Of a stretch of DNA of 64,000 nt, positions 10,990-22,194 are shown piece by piece. The position numbers and the translations under genes were made by a program. Below the pieces are notes generated by a model, which saw only the letters and a list, made by a program, of their open reading frames with translations, ran no database searches and was not told the origin of the DNA. The stretch is from NCBI RefSeq assembly GCF_027887165.1, contig NC_077233.1, forward strand, positions 233,894,324 to 233,958,323, given 5' to 3'. The number at the start of each line of letters is the position of its first letter. Position 1 is the stretch's first letter. The stretch comes from Monodelphis domestica. Taxonomy: Eukaryota; Chordata; Mammalia; Didelphimorphia; Didelphidae.

Positions 10990-11250
10990 TAAAAGTATAA
11001 AAGGGTATTCTGGAGGGAAATACACAAATAAAAAGTATTATTATAAATGCAAACAACTTGAACTCACTCACAAAATGGAAGAGGTTAGTAGAACAGATTA
11101 GAAAATAGAATCCAACAATATGTTGTTTAAAAGAAACATATTTGAAACATTAAGATTCATACAGAATATGATATTAAAATAAAGGGCTGGAGAAAAACTT
11201 ATTATGCTTCAGAGAAACTAAAAAAAACAGGTGTAGAAATTATGGTTTCA
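10990..11250 (+). mobile_element. L1 ORF2 endonuclease-region fragment
   Basis: Sequence around 11042-11235 matches the L1 segment reading NMLFKRNI-like after decay: 'aatatgttgtttaaaagaaa' corresponds to the ICCLQETHL segment, and 'agggctggagaaaaacttat' to KGWRKTYYAS. Several stops are present. Flanking sequence from about 10420 may be the upstream part of the same element. Confidence 0.6.
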
Positions 11251-11254
11251 GGAG

Positions 11255-11410
11255 ATTTGTAGGAACTGATTCATAGAAGAGTAAAACTGGGAGAACAATT
11301 TATTTAATAAGGATAGTTTCAAATTGTTTTAAAAACTCTGGTTAACGCAATGAACAACCATGGCTCTAGGGAATTAATGATAAATATGCTACCTGACAAA
11401 ATTCAGAGGA
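11255..11410 (+). mobile_element. Old L1 3'UTR fragment
   Basis: 'aaactgggagaacaatttat', 'aatgaacaaccatggctcta' and 'aatgataaatatgctacctg' follow the order of the older L1 3' end, whose antisense form is seen at 24.5 kb. It probably joins the fragment at 10990 with internal sequence lost. Confidence 0.5.
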
Positions 11411-11479
11411 CCCAAAATTTAACATAGACATATTTCAGCAAAAAAGAAGGAAGTAAAGGGAATATAGGCACAGATAACA

Positions 11480-11834
11480 GTGAAGGAATCAGGTCTGGAT
11501 GCTGGAAGTATTATAGGACAGCAGACTATATCCTCATTCTCTCTTCTCTGGCTTGTTCCCTTCTTCCTTCCCATGAAGAAATCTCATCTTATCTTTCTCA
11601 TTTTCTATCCCTTTCCCAGGGTTTCCCTTCAGCTTTTCCAAGTATTTCAACTTTTCTTTCTTTGCAAGTAGCAATACTTCTCCCTGATGAGGCTGAGCAA
11701 GGAAGATACTAATGTTCTTTGCTGCATGCTGGGGGTGAGGAAGCCAAACTGAAGCCCTTTTGACAGAATAGAAAAAGCATGAAGCCCTCCCAAAATTCCT
11801 TGGGTTGAAGTAGGTGAATCTAAGGTCCCTGGAA
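11480..11834. other. No recognisable gene or element
   Basis: Ordinary AT-rich sequence with a short open frame at 11480-11671 that has no recognisable domain. Confidence 0.4.
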
Positions 11835-12075
11835 GCAGATAGGTGGTACTTCAGAAGAAAGGTGAGTTTGGAGTCAGGAAGATGAGTTCAAACTCAGCCT
11901 GAGATACTAGCTATGCTATTAGACAATTCATTTAACTTCTGTCTCTGTTTCCTTAACTGTAAAATGATGATAATAACAGCTCCTACCTTGCAGGGCTGAT
12001 GTGAGGATCAAATGAGATAATATTTGTAAAGTGTTTAGCATAGTACCTGGCACATAATAGGCACTATGTAAATGC
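11835..12075 (+). mobile_element. MIR/core-SINE
   Basis: Sense MIR order: 'gagtttggagtcaggaagat', 'cttctgtctctgtttcctta', 'ctgtaaaatgatgataataa', 'gtgaggatcaaatgagataa', 'gtacctggcacataataggc'. Confidence 0.85.
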
Positions 12076-12465
12076 TTATTTTTCTCTCTTTCTTCCTTCT
12101 CCTTCCTACCTCTGAGATTCCATCCCCCAAACCACTGTAACTACTCAATTAAGATTCTGTCCCCTGGGAAACTATTATAGTTCCACTCAATTAAATTTGT
12201 TTTTAGTTCTTCATGTGTTATGTTCATCCATCAATTGCAAAGTTGATTTGGGGTAGCATTTTATTCTATTTCCCCCAAGTCGATTCTATTTAATCCAGAA
12301 TAGCAGCCATCCTGAGATGCCAATGTTATGGCATGTGTTAAATTTTTGATCCTCTGAATTTTGATAGAAGGTGGGTGGCATACTTCCCCATTGTCTAGAG
12401 TCATGGATGTTTATTACCTTGATTAGAATTTTTAAGTATTCCCTTTTCTTTCTTTCCCTTTGCCC

Positions 12466-12482
12466 GCCCTCCCTCCCTCCCT

Positions 12483-12544
<62 letters not shown>

Positions 12545-13112
12545 TCCTTCCTTCCTTCCTTCCTTCCTTCCTTCCTTCCTTCCTTCCTTCCTTCCTTCCT
12601 TCCTTCCTTGCCTTCCTGCCTTCCTCCCTGCCTCCCTCCCTCCCTTCCTCTCCCTTCCTTCCCTCCTTCCTTCCTTCCTTCCTTCCTTCCTTCCTTCCTT
12701 CCTTCCTTCCTTCCTTCCTTCCTTCCTTCCTTCCTTCCTTCCTTCCTTCCTTCCTTCCTTCCTTCCTTCCTTCCTTCCTCCCTCCCTCCCTCCCTCCCTC
12801 CCTTCCTCCCTTCCCTCCCTCTTTTTTTCCCTCCTTCCTTCCTTCCTTCCTTCCTTCCTTCCTTCCTTCCTTCCTTCCTTCCTTCCTTCCTTCCTTCCTT
12901 CCTTCCTTCCTTCCTTCCTTCCTTCCTTCCTTCCTTCCTTCCTTCCTTCCTTCCTTCCTTCCTTCCTTCCTTCCTTCCTTCCTTCCTTCCTTCCTTCCTT
13001 CCTTCCTTCCTTCCTCCCTCCCTCCCTCCCTCCCTCCCTCCCTCCCTCCCTTCCTTCCTTCCTTCCTTTCTCCCTCCCTCCTTCCCTCCCTCCCTTCCTC
13101 CCTTCCTTCCTC
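12466..13112 (+). repeat. Large polypyrimidine microsatellite, mainly (CCTT)n
   Basis: About 650 bp without a purine-rich break: (CT)n at about 12490-12540, then long (CTTC)n blocks at about 12541-12610, 12660-12780 and 12835-13015, with CCCT-rich joints between. Stop-free frames of 230-260 codons on both strands are composition artefacts. Confidence 0.98.
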
Positions 13113-13129
13113 CTCCTTCTCCTCCTCAT

Positions 13130-14085
13130 TTTCTTTCACAAAATGACTAATATGGAAAAATATTTTATATGATTACACATTTAACATCTATTTTGGATTT
13201 CTCACCGTCCCAGGGAAGGTGGGAAGGCAGTGAGAGTCAGAAGAAGATAAAGAATTTGGAACTTAAATTTAAAAAATGAGTGTTATAATTGTTTTTTTTT
13301 TCATGTAATGGGGGAAAACATAACACATTATTTAAAAAAATAGTTATGGCACTAGGGAGTAGTGACATTGACTGCACTTAGGGTCCCATAGTTTCACTTC
13401 TGCCTTGCCAGGGGAATCTTGATTGGAAATTTCTAGGTAGGTCTCCTAAAATGACGTTCTTAACATTCTTAAGGTCAGGCAGGTTATTTCAATTGCTATT
13501 TATTTCCTTTGAGTTCTCTTGATTTGGAGCCAAAGTCAGCCAAGAACTCCCTAAAAATGCTGTTGAATTCCTCATGACAGTGAATAAGACAGATGAAAAT
13601 GGCTCCAGAGTATGTGTGATTTATAACAAGCCACTATGATTTTCTCCAAAGTAGATTTAGGACTTTGGACTTTTTAATTCCTAGTTACTGGAGGCAGAGT
13701 TAGAAGCTCAACCATGACTTAGTGGGCGCTTTGGGGAAATATCAGGGTTAAAGCCTAAGGTAAATCTTATCCTGCAAATCAATGGTTGTGCTAAAGGATT
13801 AGTCAGAGAGGGATGCCTGCCAAAGGGTAGACAGGCATTTAATCTCAGAGAATGCACATTTATTAGAAAGGGGGGGCCTTATGCAGCAATGTTCCCTTGA
13901 CAGAGCCTTCACAATAGTTATTGGTCACATAACACAAATAGTTCAAGGGAAAAAACTTCCATTTGGGACTTAAGTCATCCTCCAATGGGAAAACACTTCC
14001 AACAAACATAATCTGGTTACAACGCTATTGGAAGGGGATTGAATATCCCTAAAATAACCACAATAAATAGAATTAATTCTGGTGA
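13130..14085. other. No recognisable gene or element
   Basis: AT-rich sequence with a poly-G run at 13871 and no long open frame. The stretch 13820-14050 could be an unrecognised repeat, but nothing supports a name. Confidence 0.4.
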
Positions 14086-14099
14086 AAGAAAGGTGAAGG

Positions 14100-14300
14100 T
14101 CATAGAATCCCATTTATAGAAGCTAAAAGGGAACTTAGAAGCAATCTTGGCCATTCCTCCCTCATTTTACATATGAAGAAACTGAGGCCTCTGGAGGGTA
14201 AGTTACTTAACGAAGGTCACACAAATTGTAAGTATTAGAGGCAGGATTGGATTTCAGGTTCTCCGTTTCCAAAGCCAGGATCTTTTCCATTCTCACAAGT
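14100..14300 (-). mobile_element. MIR/L2-like core repeat, antisense
   Basis: Blocks 'agggaacttagaagcaatct', 'tcattttacatatgaagaaa', 'ctgaggcctctggagggtaa' and 'gaaggtcacacaaattgtaa' are the common antisense core-SINE pattern. Confidence 0.65.
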
Positions 14301-14309
14301 TTCTTGGTT

Positions 14310-14500
14310 CATCTTTTTTTTTTCTTTTTTAAGCCCATACTATCTTAGAATCAATATTGTGTATTAGTTCCAAGGCAGAAGAACTACAAGGGCTAGGCAG
14401 TGAGGGTTAAGTGACTTGCCCAGGGTCACACAGCTAAGAAATGTATGAGACTGGATTTGAACCCAGGAACCCTGTCTCTCCACCCCCACCTCCCCCAATC
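14310..14500 (-). mobile_element. Type-1 SINE, antisense
   Basis: T-rich start at 14315, then 'aagcccatactatcttagaa', 'ttccaaggcagaagaactac', 'aagtgacttgcccagggtca' and 'tggatttgaacccagg'. The head is replaced by C-rich sequence, so the 5' end is lost or diverged. Confidence 0.8.
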
Positions 14501-14589
14501 CCTAGGGTTAGGGTTTGTTTTTTGCTTTGTCAGTTTAAGCTATACTCTATTTTTTTTTCATAAGGATATGCCAATTCAATTTATATTGA

Positions 14590-14710
14590 TAACTGTTCAA
14601 GGGCCTAATTTGTGTAAATCACTATATTAGATGCTAGGTATACAGAGACAAGGTGCAAAATGGTGAAGGAACCTCTGTTCTGCTGGAGGAATAAACTGGA
14701 TACGTGATAA
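14590..14710 (+). repeat. Ancient interspersed repeat ('tagatgctaggtatac' class)
   Basis: Decayed copy of the family at 545 and 29655: 'ctatattagatgctaggtat', then 'ggaggaataaactggatacg'. Confidence 0.45.
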
Positions 14711-14948
14711 TTTGGATAAAACCCTGAAAAATGGAGAGATACAGAAAAGTTTCCTTTAGGATAGATGTCAAATCCAGTCCACATGGAGCTTTCAAAGCTC
14801 CCTAATGCAGCTTGAACCATATTAAAGTGTAGTGCCTATCTGATTTTATTGTGTGAATATGCCAATAAAAGTATATCTAAAGATGCTCTTGTCACTGTTG
14901 CAGGAAGTGGTACCTAGGAGGAAGTAAGGGCTTTTAGGATGATGAGTT

Positions 14949-16190
14949 GAGGAGAGAGAACAAATATTTATTATGGGCATATGGTAAGCCAGACACTTGG
15001 CTAAATTCTTTTTTTTTTTTACCTCTTTGCTGATTTTTTAATTTAGAATTTAGAATATTTGTTCCATGGTTCCATGATTCATGATCCCCGCCTTCCCCTT
15101 CCCTACTCCCCCCCCCACCATCCGACTAGCAGTTCCACTGGATTATACATGTATCACTGTTCAAAACATATTTCCATGTTAACCCCAATCATATCCCTAA
15201 AACATTACACAATTGATCTCATATTTTTCTAATACATTTCTGCTTCCACAGTTCTTTCTCTGGATAGCATCTTTCTGATAAGTTCCTCTGAATTGTCCTG
15301 TATCACTGCATTGCTGCTAGTAGAGAAGTCCATTACATTCAATTGTGCCATAATGTATCAGTCTCTGTGTACAATGTTTTCCTTGTTCTGCTCCTTTCAC
15401 TCTGCATCACTTCCTGGAGGTCGTTGCAGTTCACGAGGAATTCCTCCACTTTATTATTCCTTTTAGCACAATAGTATTCCATCACCAAAGTATACCACAA
15501 TTTGTTCAGCCATTCCCCAATTGAAAGGCGTCTCCTCATTTTCCAATTTTTTTTTGCCACCACAAAGAGCAAAGCTATGAATATTTTTGTACAAGTCTTT
15601 TTCCTGATTATCTCTTTGGGGCACAAACCTGGCCAGCAGTGCTATGGCTGGATCAAAGGCCAGACAATCTTTTAGCGCCCTTTGGGCATAGTTCCAAATT
15701 GCCCTTCAGAATGGTTGGACCAATTCACAACTCCACCAGCAGTGTATTGGTGTCCCAATTTTGCACATCCCCTCCAGCATTTATCACTTTCTTTTGCTGC
15801 CATATTGGCCAGTCTGCTAGATGTAAAGTGGTACCTCAGAGTTGTTTTAATTTGCATTTCTCTAATTAGGAGTGATTTAGAACACTTTTTCATGTGCTTA
15901 TTAATGGTTTTGATTTCTCTATCTGAAAATTGCTTATTCATGTCCCTTGACCATTTGTTGATTGGGGAAGGGGCTAAATTCTTTACAAATATTTGATTTA
16001 AACCTCAAAACCACTCCAGAATGTAGGTACTATTATTACCCCCATTTTATAGCTGAGGAAATAGGAAGACAGAGACCAAGTGTCTTAGCCAGGATCACAT
16101 AGAGAATAAGTGTCTGGAGTTTGATTTGAATTCATGAATTATGGACCTGGCACACTCTCCACTGTGCCACCGTGTTGCTGCTGAGGACAG
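14949..16190 (-). mobile_element. MIR/core-SINE, antisense, split by an L1
   Basis: The left scrap (14949-15010) ends 'agacacttggctaaattctt'; the right part (15972-16190) resumes 'ggctaaattctttacaaata' and continues with 'acccccattttatagctgag', 'agccaggatcacatagagaa' and 'cactctccactgtgccaccg'. Removing 15011-15971 restores one continuous MIR. Confidence 0.9.
15011..15971 (-). mobile_element. 5'-truncated L1 with 12-13-bp target duplication
   Basis: On the minus strand it carries the end of ORF2 ([18 protein letters not shown]..., KMRRRLSIGEWLNKLWYTLV) and the 3'UTR with a poly-A seen as T11 at 15010-15020. Target duplication 'ggctaaattctt' at 14999-15010 and 15972-15983. Length 961 bp. Confidence 0.96.
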
Positions 16191-16559
16191 AGAGAATTCT
16201 AGTCATAGGAGACTGCTCATGCAAGACACAAAGGAAGATGGAGCATCAAATTTTGGGATCAGCAGGGATACCAATATAGCTAGAAAGAAGATTGCATGGA
16301 GGGGAGTAATGTGAATTGATCTAGAAAGAGCTTTAAGAAGAGATCTAAAGTGCCTTGAGGTGTTCAGGGACAACAAATATCTCTGGCGTGAGGGCTTGCT
16401 GAGCCCTTTCAGGGCTGCTCATCTACCCTTGGTGTCCACTCTTCTCCCAACTTTCACCTGTGATTCCAAGAAGCTATAGCATGGGCAGTTTTTCGCAAAA
16501 CTTACTTTGCAGATGGGTAAACCAAGTTGAGAGTAACTAATAGTCCTCAAACCCAAATT

Positions 16560-16890
16560 AGGGGAATGACTATTTCAAGCATGGGAAAGCTTCCCTTGGC
16601 AGAATGGGCTGATGAGAATGATTTATTCCATTAGTCCCAAAGGCAGCTGAAGCAAGTGCTGTGACATGCTCAGAGCTTGGGCAGACGTTGAAGTTGCCAA
16701 GGTCATTTGTAGGATCCTGAGCCATCACCAGTCATCTTCACATTTATCTTGTCCCTAGGTTTGGATGACTCTGGAAGAATGAGACTGATGACTTTGTACA
16801 ACTCTTCCTCACTTAAATTTAATTCACTTGCAAGTCAAGACATCTCCCTAGGATGTCATTGGTCCTCTTCAGCACAAAGGACGAACAGCA
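16560..16890 (+). mobile_element. SINE with the 'gtcctcttcgagaacgaagg' LINE-type tail
   Basis: 'ggtttggatgactctggaag', 'ctgatgactttgtacaactc', 'attcacttgcaagtcaagac' and the 3' end 'tcattggtcctcttcagcac' followed by 'aaaggacgaacagcaagg' match, from memory, a dispersed marsupial repeat that shares its 3' tail with a LINE encoding the YKDTLKVSLKNFGID motif (see 62690). Family name not certain. Confidence 0.6.
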
Positions 16891-16954
16891 AGGATAATAA
16901 GTGCCAGACTGAAAAAAAATTGTATTTTATACTAAAAGTAATAGAGATCACTTG

Positions 16955-17610
16955 AATATTCTTGAGCAGGGCAGGGACATGGTCAGATTTGTGCCCTAAG
17001 AAGATGGTTTCACCAGTTATAGGGACTGTAGAAGAGAGAATAGATGCAGAATGGTGAAGTGGGAGGCTATTGCAATAGTCCACGTGAGTGACAAGGGCTT
17101 GAATTAGGGTCCCTATACAGGTGGAGAAAAGGAAGTCAGGTATGAGGTATATTATGAAGATATAATTGCCAACTAATGTTTGACCTGGTTCTGGTTTCCC
17201 AAATTAGGAGGCACATGGGATAATGTAAAAGCAAGAGGTACTGCTTTATTACAAGCTCAAGCTTGGGTCCCACCACCTCCAAGGCAGATGGAACCCTGAA
17301 CAATCGGGAGAGAAGGATTATATAGGGTAGGTTTGAGTTGCAGAAGAGGATATCTTATTGGAATACTGGGTAGGCGTAGGTCCTTAGGGTTAAGGGTCAT
17401 TATCAGTTCTTGGAAGGAGTGTGTGACAGGAACCCCTGGGGTTGGGGTCCTTATCAGTTCCTAGCACATTCTAGGGTATGACTGTAGGGGCTCTAGGGGC
17501 AAGGGGTTCAGGGAAAAATACATTCCAGGGCTGGCCCTTCACTAATTGAATAAAGGAGGTGAGGAAAAGTAAAGGGTCCAGGATGACAGAGTCTCTAGAA
17601 AGGATATTTC
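16955..17610 (-). mobile_element. Old LINE fragment (L2-type), antisense, split by an LTR
   Basis: 'gagcagggcagggacatggt', 'gtgggaggctattgcaatag', 'tccacgtgagtgacaagggc' and 'tatgaggtatattatgaaga' form the antisense of an L2-type ORF (its DYCNSLL region lies here). The phrase 'attgaataaaggaggtgagg' and 'aagggtccaggatgaca' at 17545-17588 continue the same ORF beyond the LTR. Confidence 0.6.
17177..17541 (-). mobile_element. Solo LTR (365 bp) with 4-bp target duplication
   Basis: Begins TGTTTGACC and ends GGCCCTTCA on the plus strand, flanked by 'ctaa' at 17173-17176 and 17542-17545. On the minus strand a TATA-like 'ctatataatcc' lies at 17316-17327 and an AATAAA near 17245, so transcription would run right to left. 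No internal region remains; it is a fossil. A 4-bp duplication suits class I (gammaretrovirus-like) elements; this is an inference. Confidence 0.8.
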
Positions 17611-19055
17611 CTCTTCTGACCATGCCTTCTCCCCCCATTTATGAGGCTTTGGCAATAGTCCACTCCTACTCCTTAGTTTGAGCCACTCCATCTCACGGCA
17701 TGGTAGACAGAAATAGTCAAGGATTCTATGGCCTCATTCTACTTATGGCTCCCAGTCTCCACTCACCAGGAATTTTGGAAAGCTCAGCAGTAGCAGTTTG
17801 GAGGATGTGATGCCAGGAAATGGAACAAGTAACCAAGATTGCTAATCTGAGTTTATTTTTTGAAAGTAAAAAGGTAGCAAGGAATTTTAAAATGAGTGTC
17901 ACCTGCAAACCATGTCCTTAATGAGATATTTTTCTCTTCACCTAAATGGAGTTATCTGTCTTTATGCCCCTCAGTACCTAGAATGGTGCCTTGAACGTAG
18001 TAGGTGGTTAGAAGTATTTGCTGAATTGAATGGAATAGTGTAAATTTTATCCTGCAGCTTCTGGTACGTGGAATAATATGCTGATTCTGTTAATTTTTTT
18101 TTTTAAACTTGGCACTGGAATAAAGCAAATTTTAATGAACTTAGAATCCCAGAATGTGAGAAATGAAAGACTTTAGAGATTATGTAAATACAACTTTTGC
18201 ATTTTACAGAAGTGCCTATCAAAAGTGAAAACTATAAATTCATTTTCAATGTCATTCGACAAACATTTATTAAGCAACTGCTAGGATTGAACGAAAAGAC
18301 GTTTATTACAAACTAACTATATCCAAAGAACTGTTCTGAGAGTTGGAAATACATATAGAAAATGAAGCTAATCCCTTATCAGATTCTAGTTGAGGGAGAC
18401 AACACATATAGGAAGATTCATCTTTGGGGTACATGGGATGACCTTGTCATTCTTAGGGTACAGTGATTAGGCAGACCCCAAGGCCCAGAAGCCCTATGGG
18501 TACAGCTACAACACAGATGGAAAGATATCATAGTATGGCAGCCATAGTGACAAGGAAGATGGCAATACCTGGAGGATCAAAAGATGTCCTGGCAAAGTAG
18601 TTGATAAGGCTGCTAGCTCATTCCTTTACGCACCAGGAAATGCATGTAGCTCAATATCTCATCATTGAAGAATAAAGCCAAAGCATTCATTGAGAGTGGG
18701 CTTTGCTCCTGTCTTTGTGGATGGGCTTACAGCATAGCATCAGTTCTCCCTGTTGACCATTGCCTCTGATCACCTGCTTCCCTCCCCCACAGACCTAATG
18801 TGGAACCTGAACTCATCATCCTAACTGCAACTGCTGCCATAATTAAGAGAATGAGGAGAAGGCTGGAGAGATAGCTTAAAGAGTGGCTGCTGGTTCCCTG
18901 GAGCAAAGCAGCAGCTACTATGGAGCACATATAACTCTGGCCTGTCTAGGGCTCAGTACAGCAATCATTTCTGTAGCTAATTTTTACTTCTAGAGGACAA
19001 AACATGTAACTCCCTTCTGCCATCTTCCTGGAAAGAAAGTTGGTGATTCCCTGTT
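17611..19055. other. Mostly unrecognised sequence; ancient repeat scrap at 18245-18415
   Basis: 18245-18415 holds a decayed copy of the 'gacaaacatttattaagcaa' dispersed repeat. The rest, including 18420-18960, shows no intact open frame and no domain I can name. Confidence 0.4.
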
Positions 19056-19059
19056 CATA

Positions 19060-20320
19060 GAAACATTTCTTTATTTTTTAAAAAGGATTTTGTTTTGTTT
19101 TTATCTACATTACATGGTGATATAATCTTCAATAACATTTCTGACATTTTGACATCCATGTTCTTTCCCTCTCTCCTATTCTTCTCCCTTCCCCAAGATG
19201 GCAAGTAATAGGATATAGATTATACATGTGTAATACAACATATATTTCCATGTTCATCATGTGAAAGAAGACACATATCATTTACACCAGAGAAAAAATC
19301 ATGGAGGAGATTGGCTAACATGATAGCAGAGGGGAGTAATAAATGCTGGAGAGGATGTGGAAAAGTTGGGACATTAATGCATTGCTGGTAGAGTTGTGAA
19401 TTGATCCAACCATTCTGGAGGGTAATTTGGAACTATGCCCAAAGGGCGCTAAAAGACTGTCTGCCCTTTGATCCAGCCATAGCACTGCTGGGTTTGTACC
19501 CTAAAGAGATAATAAGGAAAATGACATGTACAAAAATATTCATAGCTGCGCCCTTTGTGGTGGCAAAAAATTCGAAAACAAGGGGATGCCCTTCAATTGG
19601 GGAATGGCTGAACAAACTGTGGTATATGTTGGTGATGGAATACTATTGTGCTCAAAGGAATAATAAAGTGGAGGAATTCCATGGAGACTGGAACAACCTC
19701 CAGGAAGTGATGCAGAGTGAGAGGAGAACATTGTACACAGAGACTGACACAGTGTGGTACAATCAAATGTAATGGATTTCTCTACTAGCAGCAATGCAAC
19801 GATCCAGGACAATCCAGAGGGACTTATGAGAAAGATGCTATCCACATCCAGAGAAAGAACTGTGGGAGCAGAAACACAGAAGAAAAACAACTTCTTGATC
19901 ACATGGGTCGAGGGGATATGATTTAGGATGTTGACTCTAAATAATCACCCTGGTGCAAATATAAATAATGTGGAAATAGGTCTTGATCAATGACACATGT
20001 AAAACCCAATGGAATTGTGTGCTGGCTACAGGAGGGGAGTAGGGGAGAGAAATAACATGAATGTTATAACCATGAAAAAATATTCTAAATTAATGAATTA
20101 AATAAAAATTTCCAAAAATCAAAAAAATATTCATGGAGGAAATAAAATGAAGAATCGTATGCTTCAATCTGCATTCAGACTCTGTCAGTTCCTTCTATGG
20201 TATGGATAGCCTTTTTGTTGTCCCATTGGAATTGTCCTGGATCCTTGCCTTGTTGATGATAGTTAAGTCACTCACAGTTGATCATTGTACTTATTGCTGT
20301 TACTGTGTTTATCATAGACA
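19060..20320 (-). mobile_element. Older L1 3' region, antisense, split by a younger L1
   Basis: 19060-19308 ('ctacattacatggtgatata', 'tacatgtgtaatacaacata') joins 20131-20320 ('gaattgtcctggatccttgc', 'tcactcacagttgatcattg') once the insert at 19309-20130 is removed. The combined order matches the older L1 copies at 24265 and 37585. Confidence 0.8.
19309..20130 (+). mobile_element. 5'-truncated L1 with 10-bp target duplication
   Basis: Encodes the C-terminus of ORF2 (KVGTLMHCW-like start, [36 protein letters not shown]) and a 3'UTR ending in an A-rich tail. Target duplication 'tcatggagga' at 19299-19308 and 20131-20140. Inserted opposite to the older L1 around it. Confidence 0.96.
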
Positions 20321-20324
20321 CATT

Positions 20325-20520
20325 TCATTGTATAGTAGATAGAGGGATGGAGTTGGAGCAAAGAAGACCTGGGTTCAAATCTCATCTTACTCATTATGTG
20401 ATTCTGGACAAGTTATTTAATTTCTCTGTGCCTTAGCTTCCTCATTTGTAAAATGAGAACAATTGAGTTGATGGTCTCCAAGGCCCCTTCCAGCATCCAA
20501 TTCCATGAGTCTATGACCAT
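20325..20520 (+). mobile_element. MIR-like SINE
   Basis: 'attgtatagtagatagaggg', 'gacctgggttcaaatctcat', 'ctctgtgccttagcttcctc' and the end 'aaggccccttccagcatcca'. Confidence 0.8.
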
Positions 20521-21015
20521 GGTCTGGACCCAGTGGCCATGTCTCTGGGGGGTTAGATGGGTTTAGATACATGGCAATTGGGAAGGGAAGAAGGGATTCA
20601 TGAGTTGGAGAGGAGGGATTGCTTGGATCTCCCTCCACAACGGTGGGGATCCAGGACTAGTCAGGTGAGTATTTAATAACTAGCTCTTTGGAAAGAAAAA
20701 CAAACCTAGGACATACTTTTAAGTTTAATCTGCCTCATTAACATTTTCTCCATCACTTTTTAAAATCTAGACAATAAACAAAACAATAAATAAAACCCTA
20801 GTTGCCCCAAGAAATATATACAAAAAAAGCTAAATACTGTCTAAAAAGAAAATAAGAAGGAAAGTCCCTGAATTAAGAATCCTTCCTAAATGTCTTTCCT
20901 AAACTACAGTGCCTAACTAAATGGAATGAAACAGAGCTAAACCTAGTTCCTTAGATCTATTCTGGACAGAATTATTTCTGGAAGTTATACCTTTCCTCCT
21001 AAGGCCCAGAATTGC
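20521..21015. other. No recognisable gene or element
   Basis: AT-rich, non-repetitive; no long open frame beyond a short minus-strand one overlapping the MIR. Confidence 0.4.
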
Positions 21016-21019
21016 TTGG

Positions 21020-21320
21020 TATAGTAATAATAATAGCTAACATCTATGAAACACTGATTGTGTGCCAAGCACCACGTTAAACACTTTGTAATGTTTATTT
21101 TTGCAATCGTCGTAAACACTTTACTATTATTTGATCCTTACAACAAACTTGAGGTTGGTGTTATGACTATCCCCATTTTACAGATAAGAAACCAAGGCAG
21201 ACAAAGGCTAAGTGACTTACACAGGATCATGCAGCTGGTGTGTCTAAGGCCAGATTTGAACTCAAGTCTTCTGACTCCAGTCTTGGTATGCTATCCACTG
21301 TATTACCTAGCTGCCCCTAG
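21020..21320 (-). mobile_element. MIR/core-SINE, antisense
   Basis: 'aataatagctaacatctatg', 'ttgatccttacaacaaactt', 'tccccattttacagataaga', 'gtctaaggccagatttgaac' and 'tattacctagctgcccc' give a full-length antisense copy with a small internal duplication of the 'taaacactttacta' block. Confidence 0.87.
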
Positions 21321-21390
21321 CACTTGGTATTTAGATCCCTTCCAATTTTCTCAATAAATTTAAACAAGATCCCTAGTTTGAGTGCAATGT

Positions 21391-21625
21391 GTTATCACAC
21401 ACACACACACACACACACACATATTTAAAACCCATACTTTCTGTCTTAAAATCAATACTGTGTGTTGGTTCCAAGGCAGAAGAACAGTAAGGGCTAGGCA
21501 ATGGGGGTTAAGTGACCTGCCCAGGGTCACACAGCTAGGAAGTGTCAGGGACTCTATTTGAACCCAGGACTTCCCATCTCTAGGCCTGGCTTTCAATCTA
21601 GTGAGCCACCTATCTTTCTCCATTT
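21391..21625 (-). mobile_element. Type-1 SINE, antisense, with (CA)n at its tail
   Basis: On the minus strand the element runs from about 21620 to 21425 and ends in 'agtatgggttttaaatatgt' followed by a (GT)n tract; on the plus strand this is (CA)13-14 at 21394-21420. The microsatellite replaces the usual poly-A tail. Confidence 0.9.
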
Positions 21626-22190
21626 ATGAGAGATTGATTAGATTTAATCAATAGAAAGCTCTGCAAGGTGAATTGTTTCCTAGGAGAATTTGCTGAGGGT
21701 AAATGTCTGTTTCCCTATTTCTTTTCTAGGCTCTAGCATTCAGATACTGAGCAGTGTTGATCTAGGCCAAGGACCTTGTGTCTCTGCTGTGTCTTGGTCA
21801 GCCCAATGGATTGGCCTTTACTATGGCAACGGCTCACTGTGATTAGATGGTTGTGAGTGGCAAGGGTCAGCTGGTGTTCTCCTTTTCTCACTTTATGGAA
21901 ATATTCTCTGTGCTCCAACTGTAGCCATCAATCTGAAAAATGAAGTTTATTACTACTAGTTCAGAGAGTATATATATATTGCTAGGCACAGAAGTATCCT
22001 CAGGAAAAGCAATCAGATGGAAAATAGGGTCTTTTCTTTGAAGAAAGTCAATCATTTAGCTGGCAATGGGTCATATTTGAGTTTTATTATCACACTGACC
22101 CTCACCTTCTCTTTATCTTCCAGTCATCGCCTTCAGAGACATACCTCAGGAGTCCCCGCCATCTTTCCCTTACTTACTACATAAACTTAC
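21626..22190. other. No recognisable gene or element
   Basis: Unique-looking sequence; the short minus-strand open frame at 21733-21918 has no recognisable domain. Confidence 0.4.
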
Positions 22191-22194
22191 AAAA

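Noticed and set aside
12371-13150. Open frames of 228-259 codons on both strands
   Set aside because: Pure composition effect of the (CCTT)n tract (poly LPSF / KEGR).
14497-14516. Telomere-like 'ctagggttagggttt'
   Set aside because: Only about two TTAGGG units; chance is sufficient.
18420-18960. Possible processed pseudogene
   Set aside because: Short protein-like phrases occur in several frames, but no recognisable family, poly-A tail or target duplication was found.
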